DNA of 23,817 nt from Azolla pinnata (GCA_037176905.1 JBBBWG010008780.1:1-23817); one strand, 5' to 3'. Shown: positions 1-10,739, numbered from the stretch's first letter. Numbers and translations are program-made. The notes: generated by a model from the letters alone, not told the origin.

Positions 1-1440
1 TGGGATGCCGACACGCCGCAAGTTGGAGTAGGGGCGGCAGATGACGACGTCACCTTGGACGATTCGGAAATCACGCCTGTCGTACCCGAACCCCCGAGGA
101 AGTCGCCCAAGGACAAGAAAAAGAAAAAACGGAAGAGAGCGGCGCAGTAGGACACCGATGGCCGGTTGGTCATTCGGCTGAAGAAAGTCGGCCCTGCACA
201 GACAGCGGAGGCTGCGAAAGACGAAGGAAGGCCAGCGGAAACGGCCGAAATTTTGGAATCCGTAACTGTACATAGCGCGGAGAACGGCGCAGTTTTGGCC
301 ACACACGTTGCAAGTATACAGGAGACAGAAGATCCCGTACGGGGTACGGACGAGGTGCGGCCGACGGTCGTGGAGACGGTCGACGCACCAGCGCCGATGT
401 TAAGAGACCAGGCGCCTGAGGAGCAAGGAGTGTGGGACCCAACGGACACCGAACGGGACACCGTTCCGGTGAGTCCACCGTCATCGCCAGTCAGCACGGC
501 GGCCACAGCCGTCGCAGCCAAACAATTGACAGTAGAACGCACGGTGCGGGAACAGGCGGAGGAGATTATGTCAATGCTGGAAACAGCGATGGAGCGGGTA
601 TGTGCGTGGAGCGAAAGGGTTGAAGCCCATACGTCGGAATCCGCACAACGCGAGGAGAAGCGGATGTCCGAGGCGTTCGAGGTCATGAAGACAGAATTGG
701 AACAGAACAAGGAGCGGTGGAAGCAGATCCAAACCCGACTCGTGGGAGAGGTGGAACGCACCAACGAGGAAAATGGACGGTTGAAATAGACCATGGCGAG
801 TCGGAACGCAGAAACGGAGAAGCTCAAACAAGAGCGGGATGCGGCGATACGTCGTCACCGACAAGCGCAGGCGGAGTTAGGACCCTTGCAATTGGAGCTG
901 TCGGTGGCAAAGGACGATTTGAAAAAAGCTCGGGAAAGCCGGGATGCGCAGCAGAAGGAAAGTGATAGCCTAAGGAGCAAACTCGGAAAGACGGCGTTTT
1001 TGGCTCAGGCCAATTTGAAGAAAATCGTGGACAAATTCCGAGAACAGACGAATGTTGCGATCCAGGCGGCGACAGCTACGGCACTGCAAGGATGGGCGGA
1101 ACAAGCGGCAGAATTACAGGTACTGCGAGCAGACAAAGCCAACCGGGATCTTCGGGGACCCGGATTCTGGAAGTTGGATAAGGCAAATTGCGAACCAGTA
1201 CAAAAGAATCTAACAACGGATCTTCTGCGACTGGCCCTCATTCACCGAGAGGAGGTTACCAAGTTGTTAGAAGGACATGAAGCGCTTGTTAGGAGGATGC
1301 AGACGGAAATGGAGGCCGTAGCTGAACCGGTGGTACCAGCGCAGACGACGGAGGCTACGGAAGCCGCGGAGGAGGAGGACGACGAAGAGACTGCTGACGA
1401 GCTAGCACCCTCGATACTCCATGTCCTGAATGAGGACTAA
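1..1440 (+). pseudogene. Coiled-coil protein reading frame interrupted by two TAG codons (partial at 5' end)
   Basis: One reading frame runs from base 1 to a TAA at 1438-1440, broken only by TAG at 148-150 and TAG at 787-789. The amino acid character continues across both stops, so this looks like one protein of at least 480 codons. Segment 1 ends in a lysine/arginine cluster (about bases 105-147) resembling a nuclear localisation signal. Segment 2 (166-786) begins acidic and Pro/Thr/Val-rich. From about 545 to 1130 it is a heptad-like coiled coil rich in Glu, Lys, Gln and Ala that passes straight over the second TAG. The C-terminus is a Glu/Asp run followed by a short hydrophobic tail. The DNA is visibly GC-richer than everything downstream, suggesting a different origin. 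I do not recognise the family. Because an LTR- or promoter-like region follows, it may be an extra, env-position ORF of a retroelement. A decayed host gene, or a gene using stop readthrough, are alternatives. Confidence 0.55.
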
Positions 1441-1549
1441 ATTTTGTACTTAGTGTACAATTGTAATTTTTTGGTTTTTTTTACTTTGTTTTGCTATGGG
1501 TTCGACGTGTGGAACACTGTCCCACGAGCGTGCCATAGTGTTGGCTGGT

Positions 1550-1592
1550 ATTACGTAATTACGACGAAGTCGTAATTTCGTAATATTACGAA
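1550..1592. repeat. Cluster of three nested or abutting palindromes
   Basis: ATTACGTAAT (1550-1559) is a perfect palindrome. AATTACGAC (1557-1565) and GTCGTAATT (1569-1577) are perfect 9-bp arms around a 3-base loop. TTCGTAATATTACGAA (1577-1592) is a perfect 16-bp palindrome. They share TTACG/CGTAA half-sites, which suggests repeated binding sites for a dimeric regulator upstream of the TATA box at 1692, or a cruciform-forming element. Confidence 0.7.
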
Positions 1593-1691
1593 AAATAAGA
1601 CCATCGGAAATGCGGCAATATGTAAAAATGGGAGCCTCGAAGCGACGTATGTACATAGGGAAGGGGGTGATCCGAAGGGTCACCAGATGTG

Positions 1692-1699
1692 TATATAAG
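1692..1699 (+). promoter_or_regulatory. TATA box
   Basis: TATATAAG in a G/C-containing context, about 100 bases downstream of the palindrome cluster. Transcription would be expected to start near 1720-1730. No convincing + strand coding region follows within 1 kb, which fits an LTR promoter better than a gene promoter. Confidence 0.4.
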
Positions 1700-1801
1700 A
1701 CCAAGGGGTCTACATTGTAAATGTCCGATTAGTGTTAATAAGAGGAGTGCTTGCGTAATCTTGTGTTTGGAGCAGTCTATCTGTCTGTCGGAGTCGGGGA
1801 C

Positions 1802-2353
1802 TTACGAATAAGCGGAACGTACGATAGTCGGAGTTACGTAGGTTACGGAATTCCGGTTGTTACGAAGGTTATCCGGACTATCGGATAATCGTTGGCCATA
1901 AAGAACGGTGAATCGTGAGCAGATATCCACTAACCATTCGTACCCCACGACAAGTCTTAGTCTTTCTTCAGAAAGGCTAACAAAAGCTGCCATGTCTGAC
2001 CTCATTACCCGCTGGCCAACATGGTTCACCATCAAAGTACATAGGTAGGAGCACAAATGTTGCTCGCCTTGGAAAAAATGGAATAAGCGTACAACATGGT
2101 GGCTGCAAACCACTAGCTTGCCGGAGTGTGTTATGATGTTGTGTACATAGGATTGTGAATGGTAGTCCACCGCTGCATTGTTGGGGACAATGTTGGTATA
2201 ACTAGTTCCTCCAAGGTTAGAGGTGGGGATGGGGATACCGAGGAAGACGCCGAAACGTCTACGACTACAAGGGATGGCGTGTGGCTCAACTGCCATTGCA
2301 TATAGAGAGAGAAACAAAGATAAAATGCCTGCTTTCAAAGTAAAATAATTCAA
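1802..2353 (-). CDS. Unrecognised open reading frame, 183 codons (doubtful)
   Basis: An uninterrupted frame on the - strand that is long for such AT-rich surroundings. It begins with a hydrophobic stretch (residues 5-22) that could pass for a signal peptide or membrane anchor. The remainder is rich in Val, Ser, His and Arg with no motif I know. It lies antisense to the leader-like sequence downstream of the TATA box, so it may simply be the complement of noncoding element sequence. No introns, promoter or homologous neighbour support it. Confidence 0.15.
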   Translation of the reverse strand: MNYFTLKAGILSLFLSLYAMAVEPHAIPCSRRRFGVFLGIPIPTSNLGGTSYTNIVPNNAAVDYHSQSYVHNIITHSGKLVVCSHHVVRLFHFFQGEQHLCSYLCTLMVNHVGQRVMRSDMAAFVSLSEERLRLVVGYEWLVDICSRFTVLYGQRLSDSPDNLRNNRNSVTYVTPTIVRSAYS

Positions 2354-2373
2354 ATTCCTTCATTCCAAAAAGA

Positions 2374-2435
2374 TAGGTTTGGCCTGCCTTGTTTATATAA
2401 AAATGGGCTAGGGTTAGGTTTGGCCTGCCTTGTTT
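2374..2435 (+). repeat. Exact 21-bp direct repeat, 41-bp spacing
   Basis: Bases 2374-2394 and 2415-2435 are identical (both contain GGTTTGGCCTGCC). The 41-bp period suggests a short tandem duplication or a repair footprint. It sits at the right-hand edge of the promoter- or LTR-like region. Confidence 0.7.
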
Positions 2436-2439
2436 CACA

Positions 2440-3290
2440 CTAGCTGGCCAATAACACTATGCTCGGAGAAGGTTCAAGTGGAATGCAAACTCTTCTAACT
2501 CAATCAAACCTCCAAATGGCAACGTGGTCAATGTAGTTGCGCAACATCGGAGGGAAAACTTCTGTCATTGGAGGGCTTGTCAATCAATTAGATCTTGTAT
2601 AGTGTGTATGGGACAGAGACACGACTTTTCGACTCAAGCTGGTCCACATTTTATGGGACTCCCCATAACGAGTGGTTTTCGACCTATTTAGGGAGTGCCG
2701 GTAAAGTAATAATATGTGGTATGGGACACAAGTGGTATTTTAGATTTGTCCTTAATCCTTCGTTCGGGGGTGGTTGGTATGATTAAACACCTTTAATTCA
2801 TTCTATTCTCTTTAATATTCTCTAATATTGCATAAACTTGATTGTTTTGAAGAAAAGTTGCACCATATGATTGGTCACAACCACCTTTCAGGTAAGTTGC
2901 AGAAAGAGAGTTGAAAGCTATCTTGATTTGTCAATCTAGGGCAAACACCATTCAATTGCACTTTGGAAGAATGTCTAGAAAGGCCTCTAAGCTTATGACT
3001 CATTCCGGTAGGTGTTTGATGAAAGGCACTAGTTGGTGTGGGTAGTTGCTATAAGCCATAGTTTGTTGAACCTCTCGAAAGTTTCACGCCTTATGTGCAA
3101 ATTTCTCGATGTCCATGTTTCTTGTCCGCTTGGAGGCGACCAAACCTTTGTCATTGAATCAAGTTCTCTTGAGCCAAAGTTCGGTCGTTCTTAGGCGCAC
3201 ATAGATGCGATCTATTTGCTTAGAAGTTCATTTAGATTATTCGCATTAGAATGTAGAAAAGCTCTTCCCCCCGCTCCCCCCGCTCCCCCC
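2440..3290 (+). other. Intergenic and upstream region of the AHL gene
   Basis: No supported coding sequence. The short open frame at 2595-2786 has no recognisable features. Towards the right end the sequence becomes C-rich (3266-3294, runs of C separated by G and T) just before the GA microsatellite. This pyrimidine-rich stretch is compatible with a plant core promoter, but I cannot place a transcription start. Confidence 0.4.
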
Positions 3291-3296
3291 ATCACA

Positions 3297-3304
3297 CTCG
3301 GGTT

Positions 3305-3336
<32 letters not shown>

Positions 3337-3421
3337 GGCGGGAGACACAGAGAGATCGGGCAGGGTGGGCGAGAGAGAGAGACATCGGGCAGGGTGGGCG
3401 GGAGAGAGAGAGAGAGAGAGA
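3297..3421 (+). repeat. GA microsatellite with embedded 29-bp repeat in AHL promoter or leader
   Basis: Runs of (GA)n are interspersed with two copies of ATCGGGCAGGGTGGGCG, at 3355-3371 and 3384-3400, a 29-base period. GA tracts upstream of plant developmental genes are known binding sites of BBR/BPC GAGA-binding proteins; that role here is inference. A second, shorter GA-rich block lies at about 3570-3606. Confidence 0.85.
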
Positions 3422-3742
3422 GCACCGCTGTCATCATCGTCATCATCATCAGGAGCAGGATTATTGTCAGATGTCCCTGAGTGGATTTCTTCCTTCAATT
3501 TCAGCCTCAATTTCTCTCTTCCCGCTTTCCTGTGCGCTTCCGCTCATTGTCTCTCAGAATTGATATTCAGAGAGAGAGAGCGGGAGGCAGGGAGGGAGAG
3601 AGAAGAGATCCAGTTGACATCCTTCTGGAGTCAGAGATGTTCCTCCAAAATGGTTAATAATTTGCGTAGACGGAAAGATAAAGAGAGAAGTCAAGGAAGG
3701 AGTTATACACGTATGTATGAATGGAAGGCAGGGATGAGATAG
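3365..3742 (+). other. Upstream ORF overlapping the AHL start codon
   Basis: If the leader is transcribed from before 3365, this frame would be met first. It reads through the GA repeats and ends at 3742, 22 bases past the chosen AHL start. In-frame internal ATGs lie at 3650 and 3713. A further ATG at 3717 opens a very short frame, so three ATGs occur within nine bases (3713, 3717, 3721), one in each frame. It could dampen translation of the AHL protein. It may instead be removed by splicing, because GTATGT at 3711 and a TGCAG acceptor ending at 3795 could define an 85-base intron. Confidence 0.3.
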
Positions 3743-6700
3743 GGAGTGGTGGGTCCATTATTTCTCCTCCCAGCTGTTTTAGCGTGATACTGCAGAAGGG
3801 GCTTGCTCATGCCCAGCTCGGAGGTGGGGCAAGTAGCTCTTCAGACATCTTGATGATGCAACAGCAATCGCAGCAGCATCAGCAGCATGAGTATGGCATG
3901 AGCATGAGCATGAGCATGAGCATGGGCATGGATGGGGGAGGCATGATGGCAGCAGTGAAGAGGAGACGGGGCCGGCCTCGCAAGTATGCAGCTGGCTGCA
4001 GTGCCTCTGCCAGTGAGGTCCTATTGCCGGTGAGCTCTCAGCAGCAGCAACAGCAGCACGAATCTTCCTCGCTATCTCCATCACAATTGCCTTTGCAATC
4101 GCCATTGCAAAAGAAGGTGAGGGGTCGACCCCTGGGCTCTGGCAAAAAGCAACAGCTCACAGCATTAGGTGAGTAGAATAAACTCTATCTTACCATGGCT
4201 AAGCAAGTACCTAGCTCCTTCCCTATAACAGGTGGGTGCGAGGAACATCTTTAGTCTGGTACTATACTAGCTGAATTTTCTGAGAATTGTGTAGATCTGG
4301 CTGTATATGTGCATTGCGGAAATTGAATTTCTACGTGTTGTAAATTGCGAAATGTCTACTAAAAACTTGCAGCATGAAAAATGTGGGAGGCAAGGAAATA
4401 TATCTGTGATAGAGAAGTAGTGACATTTAACATTTTCAGGGGAAGCTGAACCAAAACTTGTGCACCTGAGGTTAAAGAGAATAGACTAGTGGAGTTTCCT
4501 ACTACTAACTGCTTCATCATTTGTCGCAACTTATACAAAAAAGAATGTGTTGCAGGTACAGCAGGCGTTGATTTTACTCCCCATGTGATCACAGTTGCAG
4601 CTGGTGAGGTGGGTAATCTGTTCCAGGGTGTACGGTTGTATATTGTTTATTCTTTCTTACCCTTGGACATGTGCATAATAAAGGGAAGAACTTCGATAAT
4701 GTCTACGTGTACATTGTATAGAACTGACCCCCACAAGAAACATTTGGTTTTTGGGGACATATTTTCTTCAGTACAGGTATGTGTTTAGATAGGCCATTTA
4801 CTCGAAGATAACCTTCTTGACCATGGAAAAGAGTAGACATGGCAAGACAGTAAGTTCGTGCCTTGCAATTCCTGCAGAATCAATTCAAATCAATGATAAA
4901 TAATGCATTGACATAGCTTCACCTATGACTTTACTTTAGCCTCTCATGTTATGAGATATCTTCTATACTGTATTCTACAGTTAGCATGCAGTGATACTTT
5001 GATTTATGATATTTGATGGTTTTTCATTCATGTCATATACACTCACTGTCCTCTACAGCAGGGAAAAGTTTCAGATAAGGTTCAAGAATCCATAACAATC
5101 AGCTTCTTTCAGTGCCATATATGTTAGGCGTGATTGTGAAGGAGTGATATGCAATAAATGTATGCTAAATGTCAGCTCAGGAAACATTACTCCTCGATAT
5201 ATTTTTCCTGTCAATTATGTCAATCATGGGGCTATGCCTGTCAGGATTTAGGACATTACACATGGTAAAATTTGAGGCTAACACAAAAGTTTGGTCAACA
5301 CACCATATCCCAAAACGTCTTTCTAGACTGTTTACTTCATTGAGGAGGAGAGAATAAGCATTTATGGATATTTTAAACTCATTTCTCTTGTTCTTGCTGA
5401 TCTATATAGATGCATTCCTGTACCTGATCATTCCATATGATGGTCATTTTAGATGAAATGTATTATCCCGTGTCCTTTCTGCTCATATCAGCTGCAGAAT
5501 TTCCAGGCCAGAAACGTATTATCACATGTTCTGGTCAGCCTTCAAATTACCGTGAGAGAAGTGTCATGGAAAATAGGCTCTTAATTCTTTTTGTTCTCCT
5601 ATTTAATACTCATGGAATGGTTCATCATCATGATTCGGAATAGAATCTCAGGACCTGATGTTTAGGATTGGGCTGGGAATCCTTAATGCATGTTGTGCTA
5701 CAATGATTTAGTAGTGTATCCTCTAGTTTGGATTCTATCCAGCATCAATCAGCAACCCTGGTTTGGTAAAGTTTCTACAGAAAACTGATCCTGATTCATG
5801 TGTAGCAGTAACTTGTGTTGGTCTTCTAGCAAGTTATGGTGTCCTTAATCGTTGATTGCTCATCTTCTTTATGATAACAACATACGCCTAGGCTGCACTC
5901 AATCCCTGTGATGGATCCTGCGCCAAACATATTGAGATTCAGTGGTTATTTCAGTTGGATATGTACGGCTCACGTATTGTCCATCTCCAGACAGTGCTAT
6001 AGTTTTTGCGGCCAAAGGCCTGTTTTTAGTTTGTTACAACTATTTCCTGTTAGATATAACCAATTACTAAACTAAAAATAAGTTCTGCCCTTCATTTCGT
6101 TCACCTGAACCAAGCAATAGGAAAACGTTTTCCTTTCTTGTGCATGCTTCTTAGTGTACATATCTGTGGGATCCGAAATTTGTTTAACCTTTCAAGAAAA
6201 GCTCGACATTCATTAGCTTATGCCTAGTGAACAACCTATGTGGTTTTGGGCTTAGCACCACATCTGACTCTTAAATGGAACACACTTTCTTTACTTAAGA
6301 GGGGTTATGTGCATTGCAGTGTTTTTCGTCATTTATCGTAAGGCAGATGCATCCACTCTCTGTTTAACTATATTCACCTTGCCAGAGGAAAACCAACCTA
6401 GTTTGGCATGCCTAATACTTTGAAGGCTATATGGAACGGCCATATAATCAGTGGTAGTAGGCCTTGAAGCAATGTCCTGATGATTGAGGAACTCCTTTTC
6501 TTCATTTCAAAGCCACTTTATATACGTCTATGTATATCTGATATAAATTTGTAAGTAAATATTCTGCTTATTTATTTCTACCATTAGGCATAAAAAGTGA
6601 AACAGGATTGGGTTGTATGAATGAAAATCCGCAAGATACATCAATCAGGGGTTTGCATTCTCATTGGATGATCGAGCCATTTGCTAAAACTCTCCAATAT

Positions 6701-9700
6701 CTGTTAGATAAAACTCTAATACCCAAACAATTTCTCCATTACATTCACATCTGCAGTCCTACTCTGAATGTGCCTGATTAATCTTCCTGTTGTTGGTGGG
6801 ACTGCTAAACAGCCTGTTAGAATATTTACTATCCATGTAATCTGCTAGAGCTAGATCAATTAGCTGATTATCGGTATAATTAGGTAAGGAATCTCTTGCA
6901 TTTTTGTGAAACTAGCTGGATTCGTACACCCACTTTTTTATTCCTACTCATTCTACTTACAACTAAGTGTGCAAGACAATGCAGCCAGTTTTAAAGATGA
7001 AAATTTCACTTTTCAACTTTCTTTTCACCAAATTTGTATCCTTTAAGAATTTCTGTTTCTCTAACAAGACCATGTTCTCCAGCTTATTGATGATGTACTC
7101 ATACTGTATACTCCGTAGCTGAGTGTCTGTTTGTATCATGGATTGTGAGGCATCATATTGTAACTTTCATCATGTCAGTTAGATGAAGGTAAAGTTGTCT
7201 ATGTGAGTAGGTTGTGTCTATCCGATGAGTAGTGGATATGTCCATCATGCTGTATAGAGCCAAAGTCTGAGGAGTTACTACATTGAAGTTGAGCAAAAGT
7301 ATGAATAGACTAGTGCACTCCCTAGAGATGCGAGCATTTGTTTTCGCATTAATTGTATGCATGATTTCTATATTATTTTATCACACCTAGTTATGTGTGA
7401 GGAAGCTCCGTAATGTGGGTGAATTTGATTCTGTTTTCTTTTTTATATAAATATCATATGGGCGTAACTCAAGGTCTCAAGCCTCAGTGTCATTACAGCG
7501 TTGATACATATTCATTTCGTGGAAAATTATTTGTATCTTTAGGAAAATTCTAAAAAATGTACAAAATACTGAGATTTTTGTGAAGTGTGAAAAATTTTAG
7601 GAATTAAGAGTGCATAAGTATCATCATGTGATCATATGTGCAAACTCTGGAGAAATTTTATAAGTTGGATGGTGAAGTAAGGATACACTTTGGTGGAACT
7701 GAGTCTTTTTTGTCAAGAAGTAACCTGCAGAAAGATAATTATGAACGGAGACATAGGTTGAGAGAGTGAGGTTTTTTTTATGACCTTAAGGGAAACGTAG
7801 ATCAGAAGAAAGCAAAGGAAGATTCTGTAAGTATCCCTAGTGCTATTGTTGAGTTGCACCCATGTGAGGATCCAAGCACAACAAAGTAAGGAAATGCTTG
7901 CAATTTCCATGTGAAGAGTCAAATGTGTTGACAAGTGAAAACTGTAGTTAGATTACAATTTGTGTGTCATTTGTAGTTCATTTCATCGCATGAGGTTTGA
8001 ATTTTTGTAATGACCTTAAGGAAGACGTAGATCAAAAGAAAGCAAAGAAAGATTCCACAAGTATCCCTTGCGCTATCATTGAGTTGCACACATAAATTGC
8101 ATTATTTTCAAAAGTATCTCAAGTTTGTGAGAATCCATCAAGCACAACAAAATAAAGAAATTCAAACAAAAATTGCATGTGAATAGTTAAATGTGTTAAC
8201 AAGTGAGAACTGTAGTTAGATGACAATTTTTGTGCCATTCGTAGTTCATTCATCTTATGAGACTTAAATCTGAGGAGAAATATTTTCTTGATTACAAGAT
8301 AGAAGGAAGATATCATTGTTTGAGATTTCTGTAGTTTGATGATAATTCGTGTGCCAGATGTGGTTCATTCATGCACGATTCTTGAATCTGAGGAAAAGTG
8401 TTTATATTGCTGCCGACTCTATTATGAGAAGGAAAATATCATTGCCAAGGATGTGGATGTCTCTATAGTGTATCTTCCTAGAGATGGTTAGATGGTGAGA
8501 GTACCTTAAGAGGAAGAGCCTGTATCACACAACAACTGTAGCATAAGGATGGATAAATGTATCAGAAGAGGCTAAAATGACCAAGGCATCTGAATTAGAT
8601 AGTACATCTCAATGTAGTGTCTTGCCTTTGGAAGCAACAAGTTATATCAGTACAACCATATGTACTTACTATGGTTTCTTGTATAGTAATGTTTCTTCCA
8701 TGGGTTTTACTGGAGTGGACAGCAGATACCCCAGCAAAGTAGAGTGACGAGTTATGGAAGACAGTCATCACCACGACCTATATTTGTACACAGGACTACC
8801 ATTTCATCCCACTGAGCAACCTATGTTAGATAATTTCCGTTCCAATATGCAGGGACCAAAACTGATTGCTAGTCACTGTAGGAGGATATCTGTTTCTTTT
8901 TGTTTTTCCTTACTCGCTTTTTTGAGTTCATATAACTGCTCTTCTCATGTCTTCAAAGCCATTATGGTCGTCGTATTTTTTGTTATTGAAATTTATTTGA
9001 TATCTGAAATTAAACCATTTTCCTGCAGTTTCTTTCCCTTATAGTTGAAAAACAAAATAGAAAATATAGGTCTCTAAGGTCTTCTGGATTTTGGTCCTAA
9101 ACCCTGTACTTGCTCAATGAAAAATTCTGAGCATGTCTGACTTACAGGATGTTGCCATGAAAGTAATGTCCTTCTCTCAACAACAAGGCCCTCAAGCTGT
9201 ATGCATACTTTCTGCAAATGGTTCCATTTCGAATGCTACTCTTCGACAACCTGCAACTTCAGGCGGGATGGTCACATATGAGGTGGGGTGCTATCTGTAA
9301 TCTCTGTGAGGTTTTGTACTTGTATTAGGTTTGGAATGTTGGAACAACATTAATAGTTGTGCATTAATATGTACTTACTACTTATATTTATGTGTAAATG
9401 CATCATGAGTGTCAAAATGTGCTTTAATTTAACTTTGTAAATATGTACTGTCAAGGATTTATGTATTTTGAAGATGTATTCTATAGCTCAGAACTCGTAT
9501 GTATGAGGGGGTGGATCTACAGTGCGTTGAGAATGAGACTCTGGAATCCTTTTGTTGTTGCAGGGCTGTTTTGAGATCCTCTCTTTTTCGGGTTCATTTC
9601 TTCCTATTGAAAATGCTGGTATAATGAGTCGAACAGGTGGACTTAGTGTATGTTTAGCTGCTCCAGGAGGGCGGGTTCTTGGAGGTGGGGTTGCTGGATT

Positions 9701-10023
9701 ACTAATGGCAGCAGGGCCAGTGCAGGTATCTCACTTCTGCATGGATTTACAAGGTTGGCCTGTTGATCATCAATGGGTATCTCACACAAAAAATCTCATA
9801 TTTGCCGCAGGTGATTCTTGGCACTTTTCTGTTCACTGATACAAGTGAACCAAAAGCGGTCATTGCAGGAATTACTGCTGCTAAGACCCAGTCTGTGAAT
9901 TTGAATTCTGCAATGCAAGATAACCATACTAATATGGGGACGTCAATGCATTGGGCGGTTTCTGACATCATGCCAGATGTGATGAGAAACACAGATATCA
10001 ATGTCTCTTTGCCAGGTGGTTGA
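3721..10023 (+). CDS. AT-hook motif nuclear-localized (AHL) protein, five exons
   Basis: Plant DNA-binding protein expected to bind the minor groove of AT-rich DNA and to oligomerise through its PPC/DUF296 domain in the nucleus. Exons: 3721-4168, 4556-4608, 9148-9282, 9564-9725, 9811-10023; all introns are GT-AG and the joined frame is open for 336 residues. The N-terminus is low-complexity, with Gln/His and Met-Ser repeats. AT-hook 1 is KRRRGRPRKY (about residues 79-88). AT-hook 2 is RGRPLGSGKKQQL, running into the linker that leads to the PPC core. Conserved PPC strings are FTPHVITVAAGE, CILSANG, TLRQPATSGG, RTGGLSV and GGGVAGLL. The tail ends with DINVSLPGG, common in this family. Two hooks of different type plus introns fit a type II AHL. 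The start at 3721 follows an in-frame TGA at 3718-3720. If the leader intron 3711-3795 is used, Met at 3853 is the alternative start. It is the only gene here with no disabling change. Confidence 0.9.
4609..9147 (+). other. AHL intron 2 (about 4.5 kb)
   Basis: The donor follows the Gly-Glu codons of the PPC string VAAGE and the acceptor TTACAG precedes Asp-Val-Ala, so the intron is phase 0. The other introns are 387, 281 and 85 bases, so this one is much enlarged. Apart from the repeats at 7781-8398 I see no coding sequence. The frames at 5169-5357, 5437-5643 and 8754-9044 lack recognisable features. The insertion of an old, now unrecognisable element is likely. Confidence 0.85.
7781..8398 (+). 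repeat. Decayed tandem duplication inside AHL intron 2
   Basis: Copy A starts at 7781 and copy B at 8011, both with TGACCTTAAG followed by closely similar sequence. Copy B carries roughly 40 extra bases near 8095-8130. A third partial copy (about 8320-8398) repeats the end of the unit, sharing a GTAGTT..GATGA..GTGCCA..GTTCATTCAT pattern. The unit is about 230 bases and the copies differ at many positions, so the duplication is old. No protein family is recognisable in it. Confidence 0.7.
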
Positions 10024-10323
10024 GAACCTCCACGTCAACATTTTCCTGCTATTTTTCGAAATTGGCTAACAGACTAACCATATACATTATTAAAGGGACT
10101 GCTGTCAGAGGTTTTGTATCCTCATGTTCCTCATTCTTTGAGTCCTTTTGCACCCTTGTAAAGTCCTATTTACCAGATAGTTTGGACTGTTAGTGGAACT
10201 CGAAATGTTCCTTAGCATAGAAATGTAGTGGTCAGTGTTTCCGTTTTGTTTTCCCACAGTGCTATTTAACAGACATGTTTTCCGCCACTAGCCAAGGTTG
10301 GAACTATAGATTGTTTATGTTAA

Positions 10324-10329
10324 AATAAA
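10324..10329 (+). terminator. Candidate polyadenylation signal of the AHL gene
   Basis: AATAAA lies about 300 bases after the TGA at 10021-10023, a usual distance for a plant 3' UTR. Plant poly(A) signals are degenerate, so the choice of this site is tentative. Confidence 0.35.
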
Positions 10330-10637
10330 TGCTATCAATGGATCTGTCTTGATATTTTGCCAATGGATCTGCATAGATATTGCTGGCCACCCATGAAGAT
10401 GTCTCGTCAGCTGCCAAATACAAGCTTAAGTAATGAAATCCTGATTCAGTGGACATGATTTCTATGTATTCTATGATCTATAGATCTGGATCTTTTGAAA
10501 ATTCTCTAGAAAGAGATTGCACATACTCTAGGAAAGCTTTAGGCCAAAACTACAGGGTAAAACTATTCAAAGTTGTAATCAGCTTGATCTGAAGTGCATT
10601 TGCCTTTCATGTTGCCTGGGATGTGTTGTTACGGATG

Positions 10638-10720
10638 ATTTTCACTCTTAAGTCAGATAAGTGTTGTCTAACATTGGACACAAATCACACGGGTCATTTT
10701 CACTCTTAAGTCAGATAAGT
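10638..10720 (+). repeat. Exact 25-bp direct repeat, 58-bp period
   Basis: Bases 10638-10662 and 10696-10720 are identical (core CACTCTTAAGTCAGATAAG). They lie at the downstream end of the decayed - strand coiled-coil frame and indicate a local duplication. Confidence 0.75.
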
Positions 10721-10739
10721 TTTTCACAGTGATCCCCCA

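Larger units (their letters stand above)
1441..2370 (+). other. Noncoding promoter- or LTR-like region after the coiled-coil frame
   Basis: Directly after the TAA at 1438-1440 the composition changes to AT-rich. The stretch holds nested palindromes (1550-1592), a clear TATA box (TATATAAG, 1692-1699) and then a moderately GC-rich leader-like sequence. A TG that could open an LTR lies at 1445. This order (3' end of an ORF, palindromic upstream region, TATA box, leader) is what the U3 and R parts of a 3' LTR look like. I could not find a polypurine tract before 1445, a convincing terminal inverted repeat, a primer-binding site or a second copy in the window. LTR identity is therefore unproven. 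Confidence 0.35.

Noticed and set aside
1..1440. Endogenous DNA-virus gene
   Set aside because: The GC shift invites the idea, but no virus family is recognisable and the LTR-like sequence behind it favours a retroelement.
1445..2100. Complete LTR with defined ends
   Set aside because: No polypurine tract, primer-binding site, terminal repeat or second copy could be found, so I did not set borders.
3216..3563. Arg/Glu-rich open frames (both strands) across the GA tracts
   Set aside because: Low-complexity translation of the GA microsatellite, with no other coding support.
8754..9044. 96-codon open frame at the end of AHL intron 2 as an extra exon
   Set aside because: No PPC-domain similarity, and exon 2 to exon 3 already joins the conserved VAAGE and DVAMK strings without a gap.
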